Positions 19,326 to 28,761 of a stretch of 64,000 nucleotides of DNA are shown piece after piece (within the stretch, counting starts at the first letter, position 1; each line of letters opens with the position of its first letter). Both the position numbers and the translations under genes were made by a program. A model generated the notes under the pieces. It was not told the DNA's origin, ran no database searches, and was given only the letters and a program-made list of their open reading frames with translations. Location of the stretch: contig JASAOO010003552.1 in the NCBI GenBank assembly GCA_030849075.1, forward strand, positions 1 through 64,000. Reading direction: 5' to 3'. Source of the stretch: Zelonia costaricensis. Taxonomy: Eukaryota; Euglenozoa; Kinetoplastea; Trypanosomatida; Trypanosomatidae.

Positions 19326-19509
19326 CGTGCGTCTCGTCTGGGAAAGGCACTAAAGGAAACGCGCGACTCACACAAAAGAAGAAAACGTCAACGAGGCCGA
19401 AGTAAGAACGCACGAGGCAGTAGTCTGCTGCGCTGCGCCTCACGCCGCGCCATTGTCTCTTCTGTGTCCGTTGCGCCGCGCCGCACGCGCACAGGCGACG
19501 CTCCGGTGC
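18384..19509 (-). other. Intergenic spacer of 1.1 kb
   Basis: A sense-strand pyrimidine tract at about 18662-18695, followed by AG at 18638-18639, is the likely splice acceptor of the SUMO-ligase gene (leader about 255 nt). A GT repeat lies at 19293-19328. No gene is supported. Confidence 0.65.
19293..19328. repeat. GT-rich microsatellite
   Basis: Nearly uninterrupted GT units with single C substitutions, in the 3' UTR of the small membrane-protein gene. Confidence 0.9.
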
Positions 19510-19863
19510 CTAGTCATACCGCAACGCATACACCCAGCGTGCGCGCTGAAAGGCGTACGCGAGCAGGCCGAACGCCCACACCACGTACAGCGTGTTCATC
19601 GCTGATGGCACGAGGAGACGCGGGGTGCGCATGGCGTGCAGGAGGTACTGCGCGGACGCCGACGTGGCTGCGGCGCACATGTACACGTTTGACAGCTTCG
19701 CATCGTATGGGTACATGACAACAGCCGCACCGCCCATGCCTGTGTTGACGGCTCCGGTGAACAGCATGACGCGTCGGCGAGTGCCGTACCAGCACGCGAT
19801 GGAGCCGCACGCGTTGAGCACCGAAAAGGCGCTCGCGCCGACAGCAAATGGAATGTGAATCAT
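19510..19863 (-). CDS. Small four-pass membrane protein
   Basis: The protein has 117 residues from the ATG at 19861-19863, starting MIHIPFAVGASAFSVLN. The open frame continues upstream to 20349, but that extension is low-complexity and crosses a likely acceptor AG at 19909-19910. Four hydrophobic segments fall at about 5-25, 33-51, 58-77 and 84-104. Loops are short, with a basic RTPR between helices three and four. Size and topology recall the TMEM14 family, whose members sit in the mitochondrial inner membrane, but the match is not convincing. The Gly- and Ala-rich helices suggest close packing. The function is unknown. Confidence 0.7.
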   Translation of the reverse strand: MIHIPFAVGASAFSVLNACGSIACWYGTRRRVMLFTGAVNTGMGGAAVVMYPYDAKLSNVYMCAAATSASAQYLLHAMRTPRLLVPSAMNTLYVVWAFGLLAYAFQRARWVYALRYD

Positions 19864-20932
19864 CGCGGGCGAGTTGTTGAGCACGGAAGTGGGAGGGGTC
19901 CGCCTTTTCTCATGTAAGGTAGTGGGAAGGCGGAGAACAGGAAAGAGCGTTTGTATGTGGGGGGAGGGGGGGAGTATCCCTCTTAGGCGTGATAAGTGAT
20001 CGTGTTTTGGTATGATGGACTCCGGGCAAGACGCGTCGACGACTCCAGGCGAGGTGCGGAGCCACAGCAACAGCAGCAATAATAAAGACAAAACAAAAGC
20101 GCAGAAAACGACGACGACGAAAAGAGGTGTGGAGCCGGTCACATCAAAGGAAGAAAGTGAAATAGCGCCGCGTACGCACGTGACGTGGAGTGCTGTGAGA
20201 GAGATGGGCGTATGATGCCCCCCCCCCCTTCGCAGCGGCCCGTGGGCTGGGAAAGTAAAAGGGGGGGGCAGCAGTGCCGCCGATGACACCACTGATGTCG
20301 AGGAGTTCGCCAGCGTGTCCCAGAACGGCCTCGATTTCCCACCAGGCACTCAAACGCACGCGCAAACGCGGGTGTGCAGATTAACGTTCAGCGAAGGGAG
20401 AAGAGAGGGAAGGGGGGTTTCTGAGTTCTTCAGCGGTGGCGCTTCGCGAAGGTGTGTACGCGCGTGCCCCCGGAAGGGGACATTCAGAGTGAGGGGTTAA
20501 GTAGTCAGAAAGCGCGAGGGAGAAGTGAGAGATGCTGAGGAAAGCAAGCAGAACCACGAAGAGCAGCGCATGTGAGTCGGCCGGGTTTTGCACTCGGTAG
20601 ATATTTGTGTTCGTTTTTCCCCAGAAAGGGGGGGCCGTGGTGCTTCAGCACCCGCACCCATACGAATTCAGTTTGTTCGATTTCGTAGAAGCGCGGCGCG
20701 TTGCCAGGCATCAGGTCCCCGCCCTACGCGCCTCGCATCAGCGCCGGGGGTCGGCTGCCGCTTTGATGCAGGCAATCGACTTCGCGCGGTGTCTTGGCAT
20801 AAGACCGAGTCCGGCCTTTCTTCCCGTTCTCGTGTGAGGCACGGAAGGTAGAGAAGAGGCAAGTCCACGGAAAGAGAGCAGCGGCGTGCGCTGCTAGGGG
20901 AGAATCGCAGCGACACCGCCACAATCGCCCCT
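19864..20932 (-). other. Intergenic spacer of 1.1 kb
   Basis: It holds the sense-strand pyrimidine tract at about 19920-19945, with AG at 19909-19910, for the small membrane-protein gene. A C11 run lies at 20218-20228 on the plus strand (G11 on the sense strand). No gene is supported. Confidence 0.65.
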
Positions 20933-23900
20933 TCACTCCAGCCGCTTCACCACGTCTAGCAGGGGGGCCTCGGCGCGTCCGGTGATGGAGGCGAACAGCG
21001 ACCGGAGCGAGAGGCGGCCTGTCCACGAGCTCGTCACCGCCCCTGGTGACGCCCCTTTTGGGGGCACCCGCGTCGCCTCTGCGCGAGTGGAGTCGGAGGC
21101 GGCGGCCTCGTCAAGCGCGGTGCGCAGGCTGCTGCCGCCGTCGTTGTCGGTGCTCGTGCCGCGGCTGCAACGGCCCGGGCGGTCTCTGCCGCCGCCCTCT
21201 TCGGCCTCGCTGGGCGACGGTGCCTCAAAGAAGGCAAGAGAGCGGCTGGGGCTGCTGATGAAGGGCGAGAGGTCGTCTGCAACGGAGCTGCTGCGGCTTG
21301 TGCCGTCGCGCGCGTCCTCCTCGCACGACGTCGCGGCCCTCAGCGGGGATTTCGCGTGAGAGACGGGACTCGCCTTGATTGGGCTGCCGCGTTGCCGGCG
21401 CCGCGCCGACGGTGGGGAGCGGCGGCGCCCTGCAGACCCAATAAACACCTCCTCGGCCTCCTGCCCCGCATTGCTCGCCTCCTCAGAGTGTTCGGGTCGG
21501 GGGCTTCTGCGGCTGGGTAGCTGCCCCGACAGCCGCCACACGCGCTCCTCCTCCTCGGCCTCCTCGCGCTGGTGCATGAGGGCGGTGCTGCGCCGGCACG
21601 TCGTCGCCGCGCTACCGTGCGACGAGCGCCAGCTGCTGCTGCGGGGTGAGCGGCTTCCCGGGCTGCCAGAGAGGGTGCGCTGAAGCAGCACCGGCACCAC
21701 CACATCGTAGCACGCGCACGCCTGGCCAAACAGCAGGTTGCACCGCTGCCCCTGCGTCACAATCACGTGGAAAGCGAGCAGCAACACCTTGCTGAACAGC
21801 GGCTGCACGCCGTCCCGCCATCCCGTCTCCTGCACCACACGGCGCGCAAAGCAGAAGTACGGGGCCGCCGCCACCACTTCCGCCCGACTCAGGTCGCGTG
21901 CGAGAACCGGAGCGGCGGGCTCGCCGCCCGGCACACCTGACGCCTCTGCCGCGCGCCCCTCCGACGGCCGCAGCGGCGACGTGGTGCGGGTGCTCGTATG
22001 GGATGAGCGGCGCTGCTGCCGTTCCTGCTGATGTCGTCCCCACGCGGAGGAGCTGCGGCGGCCATTCGTCAGCTGCGGCACTTCGAAGACGTCGGGCAGG
22101 AGGCGCTCGGACAGAAAGCTGAACCAGCGTTGAACCGAGGTGGTGTGCGCCTGGGCGTGAATGGTGTACTGCAGAAGGCTTGTGAGCAGCGGGAGCAGAC
22201 CTGCCTCGTCCCCGGGCAAGAGCTGCCGCAGCAGCCGGCGTCCCCGTGCGCCGTTCTGTGCCGGCGACAGGGCGCAGGACGTTGCCGGCTCTGCAACCGC
22301 CTCCGTCTTTGTCTTTTTCGGCGGCGAGACAAGGCGGGCGTTTGAGGCTCGTCGCGGCGAGAGCGACGGGCGACGGCTGCCGCTGGCGCTGACTGCCGGG
22401 GTCGCGGCAGCGGGGCTGCTGGTAAGGGATTCGACCACATCGAGCAGCTCGTCCATCGCGCGCACCACCATCGCGTAGAAGGCGCCGCTGTACGCCGCCC
22501 ACTGCAAAACGCAGTCGGCCGCGTACAGCTGCAGCGACGACAGCTCGACGAATCGCGCGTGGGACTTCGAGACAATGCAGATGGCGAGGAGATACAGGCT
22601 GATCTCGTGCAGTGCGGCGTCTCGGGAGGCCCACGTCGTGGAGCGCACCACGGCCGATGCCGACGACGTGGACGCGCGTGTCGGCGACTCGCCATCGCAG
22701 TCCGGTGGGCGGAGGTTGGGACACGTGAGTAGCATGAGGATGTCCACACACTGTCCGATACGCTCCACTGGGGTCGGCTCGCTGTCCACGAGCCGCTCCA
22801 GGCCGCTGGAAGGACGTGCGGCTGCTTGCTCAACAGCCCCGGCACTACGCCCCCTGCCCTCCACCGCAGCGCCGGCGAGCTCGAGCGACGTGTGGCGGCT
22901 TTCAGAGCGCGAGGCACTGGCGCGAGGACGCTGCAGGGGCGGGGAGCCACCGCGCTCCGCGCTCGGCCGCGGCCGCTTCGTCGGACTCGGCCCCGGCGAC
23001 GCGATCCGGTCGGGGCCGAGCATCGCCTCCATTGCGGCCGCCATCTCAGCAGCCAGCCGCTCCACGACCCCCTCAGACGCCATCTTGTCGAGCAGCCGGG
23101 CACGCAGCTTGGGGTTGCCAAAGGCGGACATGTTCGCCAGCCCGCAGAGTCCACGCAGCGGGGCCACGCGCATGACGTGGGCGAAGCCAGTGCGACTTGC
23201 AACGATGTCGCCTACGATGCGCTGCTTCTTCTCGTAGATCGCCACTTGCAGTCCGTCGTAGCGGGCAGAGCAGACCGCCGGCGGTAGGGCCGCGTCAAGC
23301 AGGAACTCAATCAGATAGCACGCGCGCAGCTGGTCGCCGACACGGCCCTCGATTCCGCAGGCGCGCCAGACCCTCTCGAGCCGCGCCAGCTCCATGTGCA
23401 GGTTGCGGTCACCAACCACGATGTCGGTTGCCGAGCCGGGGCCGTCGCCATACGGCTCGGCGTCCCCCTCCTCCAGCCGCCGAGCAGCGCAGGTTACGTA
23501 GGCGAAGAGCAGCAGCGTGCGAGCGTTCGCGCACACGCTTTGGCACAGGTTAACCGACACATTCGCGTACACGAGCAGCGCGCGAATGCACTCGTCAAGC
23601 TGCAGCGCCAGGCGCCGGTCGGGCCGGTGCGACGGAACTGGGGCAGCGGCGGAGAAGAGCGCCTGCCATGTCACGTGCGACGGCCGCCTCTGCGCCGCAG
23701 GGGCCGCGGGAGGTGGACTTGCTCCGCGACCACGCCCCGTCACCGGGCCAGACGACGCCGCTCCGGCCGAGACGGCGGGACACGGCTCGCCGTTGATCAG
23801 TGTACTCAGGTAGCCCGGGTCGCGCCAGATCAGCGCGTAGGCCTGCCGGACCAACTTCAGTGCGTCCGTCGAGACACGCTTGCTCTTGGACAGCATGCGA

Positions 23901-24331
23901 GCGTCAAAGATGTTCACCGCTGTGAGAAAAAGCGCGGCGGAGAGGGGGGCGTCGAGGTCGATGAGGCTGGCCGAAGACGCCGCGCTGGTGGGCGCGCCGC
24001 ACGATGCAGCGGCCGCAGGCGCCTTTCGAGTCTTCACTGCGACCGGTGCCACATCGCCTAGCGTCGCCTCCTCGTTGTCAGCGCGAGACGGGGAATGGCG
24101 CGGCGAAGTCGTGGCCGAGGTGTGCGGTGACGCGTGTGGGGAGGAGCCGGCGCTGCTGCTTCCCTCTGGTGGAAAGGGGATGGCGCTCACGTCGTCCTCG
24201 GTGAAAAGCGGCTGGTGCTGCCGCAGCTTGTCGAGCAGCCGCTGCAAGCCCACACGCAGGTCGTCCTCATCGGCAGGCGAGATGCCGGTCAGACTACGAG
24301 CCCGCGACCGTGAGACAGTGCGCTGCCGCAT
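20933..24331 (-). CDS. Hypothetical protein of 1132 residues with helical blocks and Ser/Arg-rich linkers
   Basis: It begins at the ATG 24329-24331. A predicted acceptor at 24426-24427 lies behind a long pyrimidine tract (24441-24480), giving a leader of about 95 nt. Residues 1-125 are polar. Segments near 125-175 (ALKLVRQAYALIW), 235-400 and 570-700 (LYAADCVLQWAAYSGAFYAM) are rich in Leu, Ala and Cys and look like alpha-helical repeats of ARM/HEAT style, separated by disordered Ser/Arg/Pro stretches. The C-terminal 250 residues are highly charged and Ser-rich. No enzyme motif was found, and I do not recognise the family. Scaffold function is only a guess from the helical blocks. Confidence 0.78.
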   Translation of the reverse strand: MRQRTVSRSRARSLTGISPADEDDLRVGLQRLLDKLRQHQPLFTEDDVSAIPFPPEGSSSAGSSPHASPHTSATTSPRHSPSRADNEEATLGDVAPVAVKTRKAPAAAASCGAPTSAASSASLIDLDAPLSAALFLTAVNIFDARMLSKSKRVSTDALKLVRQAYALIWRDPGYLSTLINGEPCPAVSAGAASSGPVTGRGRGASPPPAAPAAQRRPSHVTWQALFSAAAPVPSHRPDRRLALQLDECIRALLVYANVSVNLCQSVCANARTLLLFAYVTCAARRLEEGDAEPYGDGPGSATDIVVGDRNLHMELARLERVWRACGIEGRVGDQLRACYLIEFLLDAALPPAVCSARYDGLQVAIYEKKQRIVGDIVASRTGFAHVMRVAPLRGLCGLANMSAFGNPKLRARLLDKMASEGVVERLAAEMAAAMEAMLGPDRIASPGPSPTKRPRPSAERGGSPPLQRPRASASRSESRHTSLELAGAAVEGRGRSAGAVEQAAARPSSGLERLVDSEPTPVERIGQCVDILMLLTCPNLRPPDCDGESPTRASTSSASAVVRSTTWASRDAALHEISLYLLAICIVSKSHARFVELSSLQLYAADCVLQWAAYSGAFYAMVVRAMDELLDVVESLTSSPAAATPAVSASGSRRPSLSPRRASNARLVSPPKKTKTEAVAEPATSCALSPAQNGARGRRLLRQLLPGDEAGLLPLLTSLLQYTIHAQAHTTSVQRWFSFLSERLLPDVFEVPQLTNGRRSSSAWGRHQQERQQRRSSHTSTRTTSPLRPSEGRAAEASGVPGGEPAAPVLARDLSRAEVVAAAPYFCFARRVVQETGWRDGVQPLFSKVLLLAFHVIVTQGQRCNLLFGQACACYDVVVPVLLQRTLSGSPGSRSPRSSSWRSSHGSAATTCRRSTALMHQREEAEEEERVWRLSGQLPSRRSPRPEHSEEASNAGQEAEEVFIGSAGRRRSPPSARRRQRGSPIKASPVSHAKSPLRAATSCEEDARDGTSRSSSVADDLSPFISSPSRSLAFFEAPSPSEAEEGGGRDRPGRCSRGTSTDNDGGSSLRTALDEAAASDSTRAEATRVPPKGASPGAVTSSWTGRLSLRSLFASITGRAEAPLLDVVKRLE

Positions 24332-25710
24332 TCCGTGCGCCGGTCGTGCACCCTACGCAAACCTCGCACACGGATGGCGCGCTACAGCAGCAGTAGAGGC
24401 GGCGCGGAAAGAAAAAAGAGTTCACCTACGCGCGAGCACCGAGAAGGAGGAGGGGGGGAGGGGGCGAAAAGAATGAGAAAGGTCTAGCTGTGTGGGGTCT
24501 TGCAATCACGCGGAGAGCGAACGAGCAGGGAGACGTGAGGAGCTGCACGGCGCCGCATTCGCGTGCACATTCCACGCACACACGCACACACACTTACGCG
24601 TGAGTCACAGTGTCACGGACTCTATTAGCTCTTTTTCTCGTGACGGTGTGGAGGTTGGCGTGAGTCTCGCTTTCCCCAACTCCACGCGCGGAGAGGTCGA
24701 TCTACCGTGTATCTAATGTAGAGGTGTGCTTGTGCGGGTGTGTGAAGGCGTGAAACGCGACAGTCCGTGCACCGTCGCTTTCCCGCTCGCCCGTGAGATC
24801 TATACGTGGAGCAGATGGAGAGAAAAGGAGGAGAGAGAGTGGGGCAGAATGGGCGATGCGGCCACGCACCGTCTTGCCGCGGCAAGGATGTAGATCGCTG
24901 CACCCGAGACGCTGAGTGTGTTGTGCGCAGAAAAGACGGAAAGGGGGGAAGGGGAAGCCGAGTCAAACAGAAAGAGAAGGTCAAAAGCACCATCGAGCCG
25001 TGTACGTGAGAGTAACCAGCGGCGCAAGGTGCCGCAGATGCCGGTGGACGGCGCTCCTCGCCAGCCATAACGCCGCTCCCTCCTCCTTCGCTGCGGTATG
25101 CACACGACGGCGTGTGTGCGGCGCCGTGAGGAACGCTTCACTGACCTTGCCCCCCACGACGCCAATGGTGGACGTCACGCGTTGTTCGGGCTGCCGTGAG
25201 CCGCGCCCGTCAGCCTCGGCGCAGCGGGGCTCCGATTCCGACACGAGAGAGAGAGAGAGACGAACCTCCTTTTTCTCATCTTTTGTTTCTCAGCATGTGC
25301 AGCGCGGGGGTAGAAGAGCGATGCGGAGCCATAGAGAAGAGGAGAAGCACGACGACCGCGAAAAAAACGCAGGGGCTGTCCCGGCCTCATCCCCCCCCCC
25401 CCCACCCCACCCCCTCCTTTCTTCCAGCGAGGCACTGTGCAAACGGTAAGCGGGGTTCAAAGAGGGTGAACGGGCCTCTCGACCCACCTGGTCCCACGAA
25501 CGCCACCCCTACGTTCTTTCTTTTGTTTTTTTTTTTTACAAGCAGAAGCTCACACGCGCACCGAGACATTCAGACACACGCACATGCACGCAGACACGCA
25601 AGCTGCCGAGTCAAGCTCGCTCCAGCATTCCTTCCACCCTTTGCCCCCTCCACCTGGCCACGTGAGAGCGACTCGGTTTCTTTTTTCAAGTTCCAGTCTT
25701 CAGCCGTGTA
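24332..25710 (-). other. Intergenic spacer of 1.4 kb
   Basis: It contains the pyrimidine tract and acceptor of the 1132-residue gene at 24426-24480 and, near the other end, a C13 run at 25391-25403 (G13 on the sense strand) in the 3' UTR of the Roc-COR gene. No gene is supported. Confidence 0.65.
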
Positions 25711-28700
25711 TCAGAAAAATGCGGGCGTCGGCTCGTCGTCCAGCATGCGGCGGCGTCGCTCCTGCTCCTCGGCGCGCTGCATCCATGAGCGAAACAGGAC
25801 CGCCTGCACCACCTTGTCCAGCGCGTGCAGGTACTCGACGTGGGTGCCCAGCTGCTCTGTCCGACCCTCGTCGCTCTCGTCCTCGGCCGCGGGCTCCACC
25901 GAGTCGTCGCGCGACGGCGACGGGCCCTTGTACGGGATGCCGAGGTAGCGGCACATGTGTAGGCACGAGCGGTGGGAGAGGCAGAACGCGAGCAGCTCGC
26001 CGGCCTCGACAAGCAGCGTCTGCGCAAACCGCGGTGCACCGAGCGGGCCGAGGCCGGAGGAGACGACCTGCTTGCTCTCAAACGTCTGCTTGCACGTCGG
26101 GCACGTGACGCTGGCGCTGGCGGCCACCACGCTCGCCTCCAGCCAGCCGCCGCAGTCCTGGTTCGGGCACGCCACGTACGTGCGGCGCTGCACCCCCTTG
26201 TACTCCTGCAGCAGCCCCGTGAGGGCGTCCTCGACGGCCTGCAGAACCTCCTCCGAGCCGCGCGGCGTGTCCTCTGCCGACAGCACCGACACCGCGCTTG
26301 CCCCGTCGCGGTTGACGAGCACGCGGCAGCCGCGGCCCATGAGCCACAGCGAGTCGCGCCACCGGTTGTGTTCCTCGTCCGCCTCACGAAGGCGAAATCC
26401 GTTGAGCAGGAGGTCCTCGTCCTCGAGCCCGCCGAGGGCGGGCTGGTAGACGGTGACGAGCTTGATGAAGCGGTGCAGCCGGCACTGCAGCCGCCACCAC
26501 AGCTCATCGGGAAGCAGGTTGAACTCGAAGCGCACTCGCACGCCTCGGTGGAAGAGCACGGGCGCCAGCTTCTTCAGCACCGGCGGCGTCTCGGTGGGGG
26601 CGAGCGAGGGCACGTAGTAGCGCGTCAGCTTCTCGGATTTGACGACGGGCCGGCCCACACTGGGGTCGACCGGCACCTCCTCGGCGAGCACCTCGAACTC
26701 GTCGCTCTCCAGCTCGACTGGGTAGATGAGCTGCATCGACTCTAGAAGCTCCAGGCACATGGCCACGTCCGCGTCATCCGGCGCGCGGCGCAGAAATTCG
26801 GCGAGGGGCTTGTGGAAGAGGACGCGGGCAAGGGGCCAGCGCAGGTAGCCTTTCCGCATCAGGCACATGTCCGCCGTCTCCGCCGCGCTCACGAGGTACT
26901 CGAGGCCGCCAATCATGCTGCGCATGTGCAGCGGGGTGCGCAGGAGGTGGGCGTACGAGAAGAGCGCGGCAGACATGCGATTCAGCCAGCGCGGGTACAG
27001 GACGATGAGCGGGTTTGCCTCGATGGCGTATTGGTTGAAGAGATAAATGATGTCCCAGCTGTGCATAAGACGCGCCACCTGCAGCAGTTCCTGCTCCGAC
27101 TCGATGCCGAGGTTGACCGCCATCTGCACAAACTCGTTGAGGCGCATGAGCAGCTTGACGGGGTGGCGCCGCTTGACGTCCTCGACGTCCTCCATGAGCC
27201 GCGCGTGGCGCCCGGGCACCGCGGCAGCAGGGTACTCGCGGTCCGCCAGGCAATCGTCCCTCACCACAGTGCCGAGGTAGCGCAGCAGGCTGCTGATCTT
27301 CTCGCCGGAGAGGTGCCGCAGCGTGTTGCCGGCAGCAATGATGAGGCGCGTCTTGCACGAGACGGCAAAGTTGCCGACGATGACGCGGCGCGCGTCGCGC
27401 AGCTGCGCAAGCTGGGACGTGGACTGCGGCTTGGCCGGTGACAAGGAGAGTGCCGCGCCAGGCGCCGGCGCCGCCGTCGTCGCGGACGCGGCGATGAGGT
27501 CCTCGACGTAGGCGCGCAGGCGGCCTTCGACCTTGCTGAGGATCATTTCGACACTGCGCTGCCCCTGCACGCGCAGCTCGTCGAGGTGGGTGGCGACGAG
27601 CACGATCCGGGCGTGTGGGTACTTCGCAAACACCTCGGCAATCCAGCGCTGCAGGCGCTCCTCCTCACGTGCGTTGATGCCGCTGCTCTGGAAGTCTTGC
27701 TCGACAGCCGAGAGCTTCCAGACCAGCAAAAAGATAGACCGCTCGGTTAGAAAGAACGTGTGTGAGTGGTACGACTCCTGGCCCGCAAAGTCGGACAGGA
27801 TGACGTCGATGGAGTCGCCCTCGACCGACATCGACTTCTCCTGCACCTCTACGCCGGTTGTGGTGCGCACCTCTGGGAGGTTCTTGAAGAAAAAGGGCTC
27901 GGACTCGAAGCACTTGCGCAGTGACGTCTTGCCCACCTCCTGGTAGCCGAGCAGGATGAGCTTGCGGCGAAACACCTGCTGATTGCGAAAGCGTAGCCGC
28001 GCCACCCCCTGCACCATCCGCACCAAGTCCCGCGGGTGCATCGATGAGGAGGCGGAGGAGGACATCGGAGCCGCGCCTGCTGGACCGGCTGCCTCGTCCC
28101 GCACCGCGTTCTGCAAGACGTAGCGCGTCACAAGGCTGCGCCCCTTGGTCTCCTCGCGCATTCGGCGCAGGTGCTCCTGCACATCGGAGAGGGGCTGACC
28201 GCCTGCGCCCGCATTTGCAGCCGGTACCGTGGCAGCTGGGCTGCTCGAGCCCGCGACCGGCACCTCCGCCACGACGCGCCCACGTGTGATGGGCAGGTCG
28301 TTGGCCGCGCGCGGCTCCGCCGATGTTCGCAGCACACGCCCTTGCACAACGGCCCCTCCACTGCCGTCACCCCGTGCTGCCACCGCCGCCGCTGTGGCGA
28401 CCACCGCCGCCGGGTGTTGCGCAGACGGATCGGCGTGTGCAGGGGCTGGTGGAGGTGGAGGTGGAGGAGGAGGGGCTAGCGGTCGTGCCTCAACAAGGTG
28501 CGCACGGGTCGGCTGTTTTGGTGGTGGCGACTCGGCCTCTGCCAGCGCCGGCGTGTGCGTCATCGGTGTGGCAGCATCCTCTTGGCTGAAGCCATGCACC
28601 GGGGTCTGCGCACCCTCCGCCGGGGTCGAGTCTGCCTGCTGCGCATCGGCAACCGCAGTCGGCGATGCGGTCGGTGACGAGTTGGGTTCGGCGGCAGAGG

Positions 28701-28761
28701 TGGCAGGTTTAGCGGCGGCTGGAGACGGCGCCGTCTCGTTGCTGGTGTTGAGTGCGTCCAT
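25711..28761 (-). CDS. Roc-COR GTPase (ROCO family) with a C-terminal zinc ribbon
   Basis: The protein has 1016 residues. The first 190 or so are Pro/Ala-rich with a run of about ten Pro. The Roc GTPase domain spans about 260-480: G1 GYQEVGKTS at 272-280, G3 DFAGQ at 324-328 and G4 THLD at 391-394, the Roc form of NKxD. A COR-like region follows to about 790 (VKLLMRLNEF, VLYPRWLNRM, LFHRGVRVRFEF). Four cysteines, 865, 870, 887 and 890 (CPNQDC and CPTC), form a probable zinc ribbon. ROCO proteins dimerise through COR and couple GTP turnover to signalling. Most also have LRRs and a kinase, as in LRRK2, but neither is present here. The predicted acceptor is at 28831-28832. The target pathway is unknown. 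Confidence is high for Roc and good for COR. Confidence 0.85.
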   Translation of the reverse strand: MDALNTSNETAPSPAAAKPATSAAEPNSSPTASPTAVADAQQADSTPAEGAQTPVHGFSQEDAATPMTHTPALAEAESPPPKQPTRAHLVEARPLAPPPPPPPPPAPAHADPSAQHPAAVVATAAAVAARGDGSGGAVVQGRVLRTSAEPRAANDLPITRGRVVAEVPVAGSSSPAATVPAANAGAGGQPLSDVQEHLRRMREETKGRSLVTRYVLQNAVRDEAAGPAGAAPMSSSASSSMHPRDLVRMVQGVARLRFRNQQVFRRKLILLGYQEVGKTSLRKCFESEPFFFKNLPEVRTTTGVEVQEKSMSVEGDSIDVILSDFAGQESYHSHTFFLTERSIFLLVWKLSAVEQDFQSSGINAREEERLQRWIAEVFAKYPHARIVLVATHLDELRVQGQRSVEMILSKVEGRLRAYVEDLIAASATTAAPAPGAALSLSPAKPQSTSQLAQLRDARRVIVGNFAVSCKTRLIIAAGNTLRHLSGEKISSLLRYLGTVVRDDCLADREYPAAAVPGRHARLMEDVEDVKRRHPVKLLMRLNEFVQMAVNLGIESEQELLQVARLMHSWDIIYLFNQYAIEANPLIVLYPRWLNRMSAALFSYAHLLRTPLHMRSMIGGLEYLVSAAETADMCLMRKGYLRWPLARVLFHKPLAEFLRRAPDDADVAMCLELLESMQLIYPVELESDEFEVLAEEVPVDPSVGRPVVKSEKLTRYYVPSLAPTETPPVLKKLAPVLFHRGVRVRFEFNLLPDELWWRLQCRLHRFIKLVTVYQPALGGLEDEDLLLNGFRLREADEEHNRWRDSLWLMGRGCRVLVNRDGASAVSVLSAEDTPRGSEEVLQAVEDALTGLLQEYKGVQRRTYVACPNQDCGGWLEASVVAASASVTCPTCKQTFESKQVVSSGLGPLGAPRFAQTLLVEAGELLAFCLSHRSCLHMCRYLGIPYKGPSPSRDDSVEPAAEDESDEGRTEQLGTHVEYLHALDKVVQAVLFRSWMQRAEEQERRRRMLDDEPTPAFF

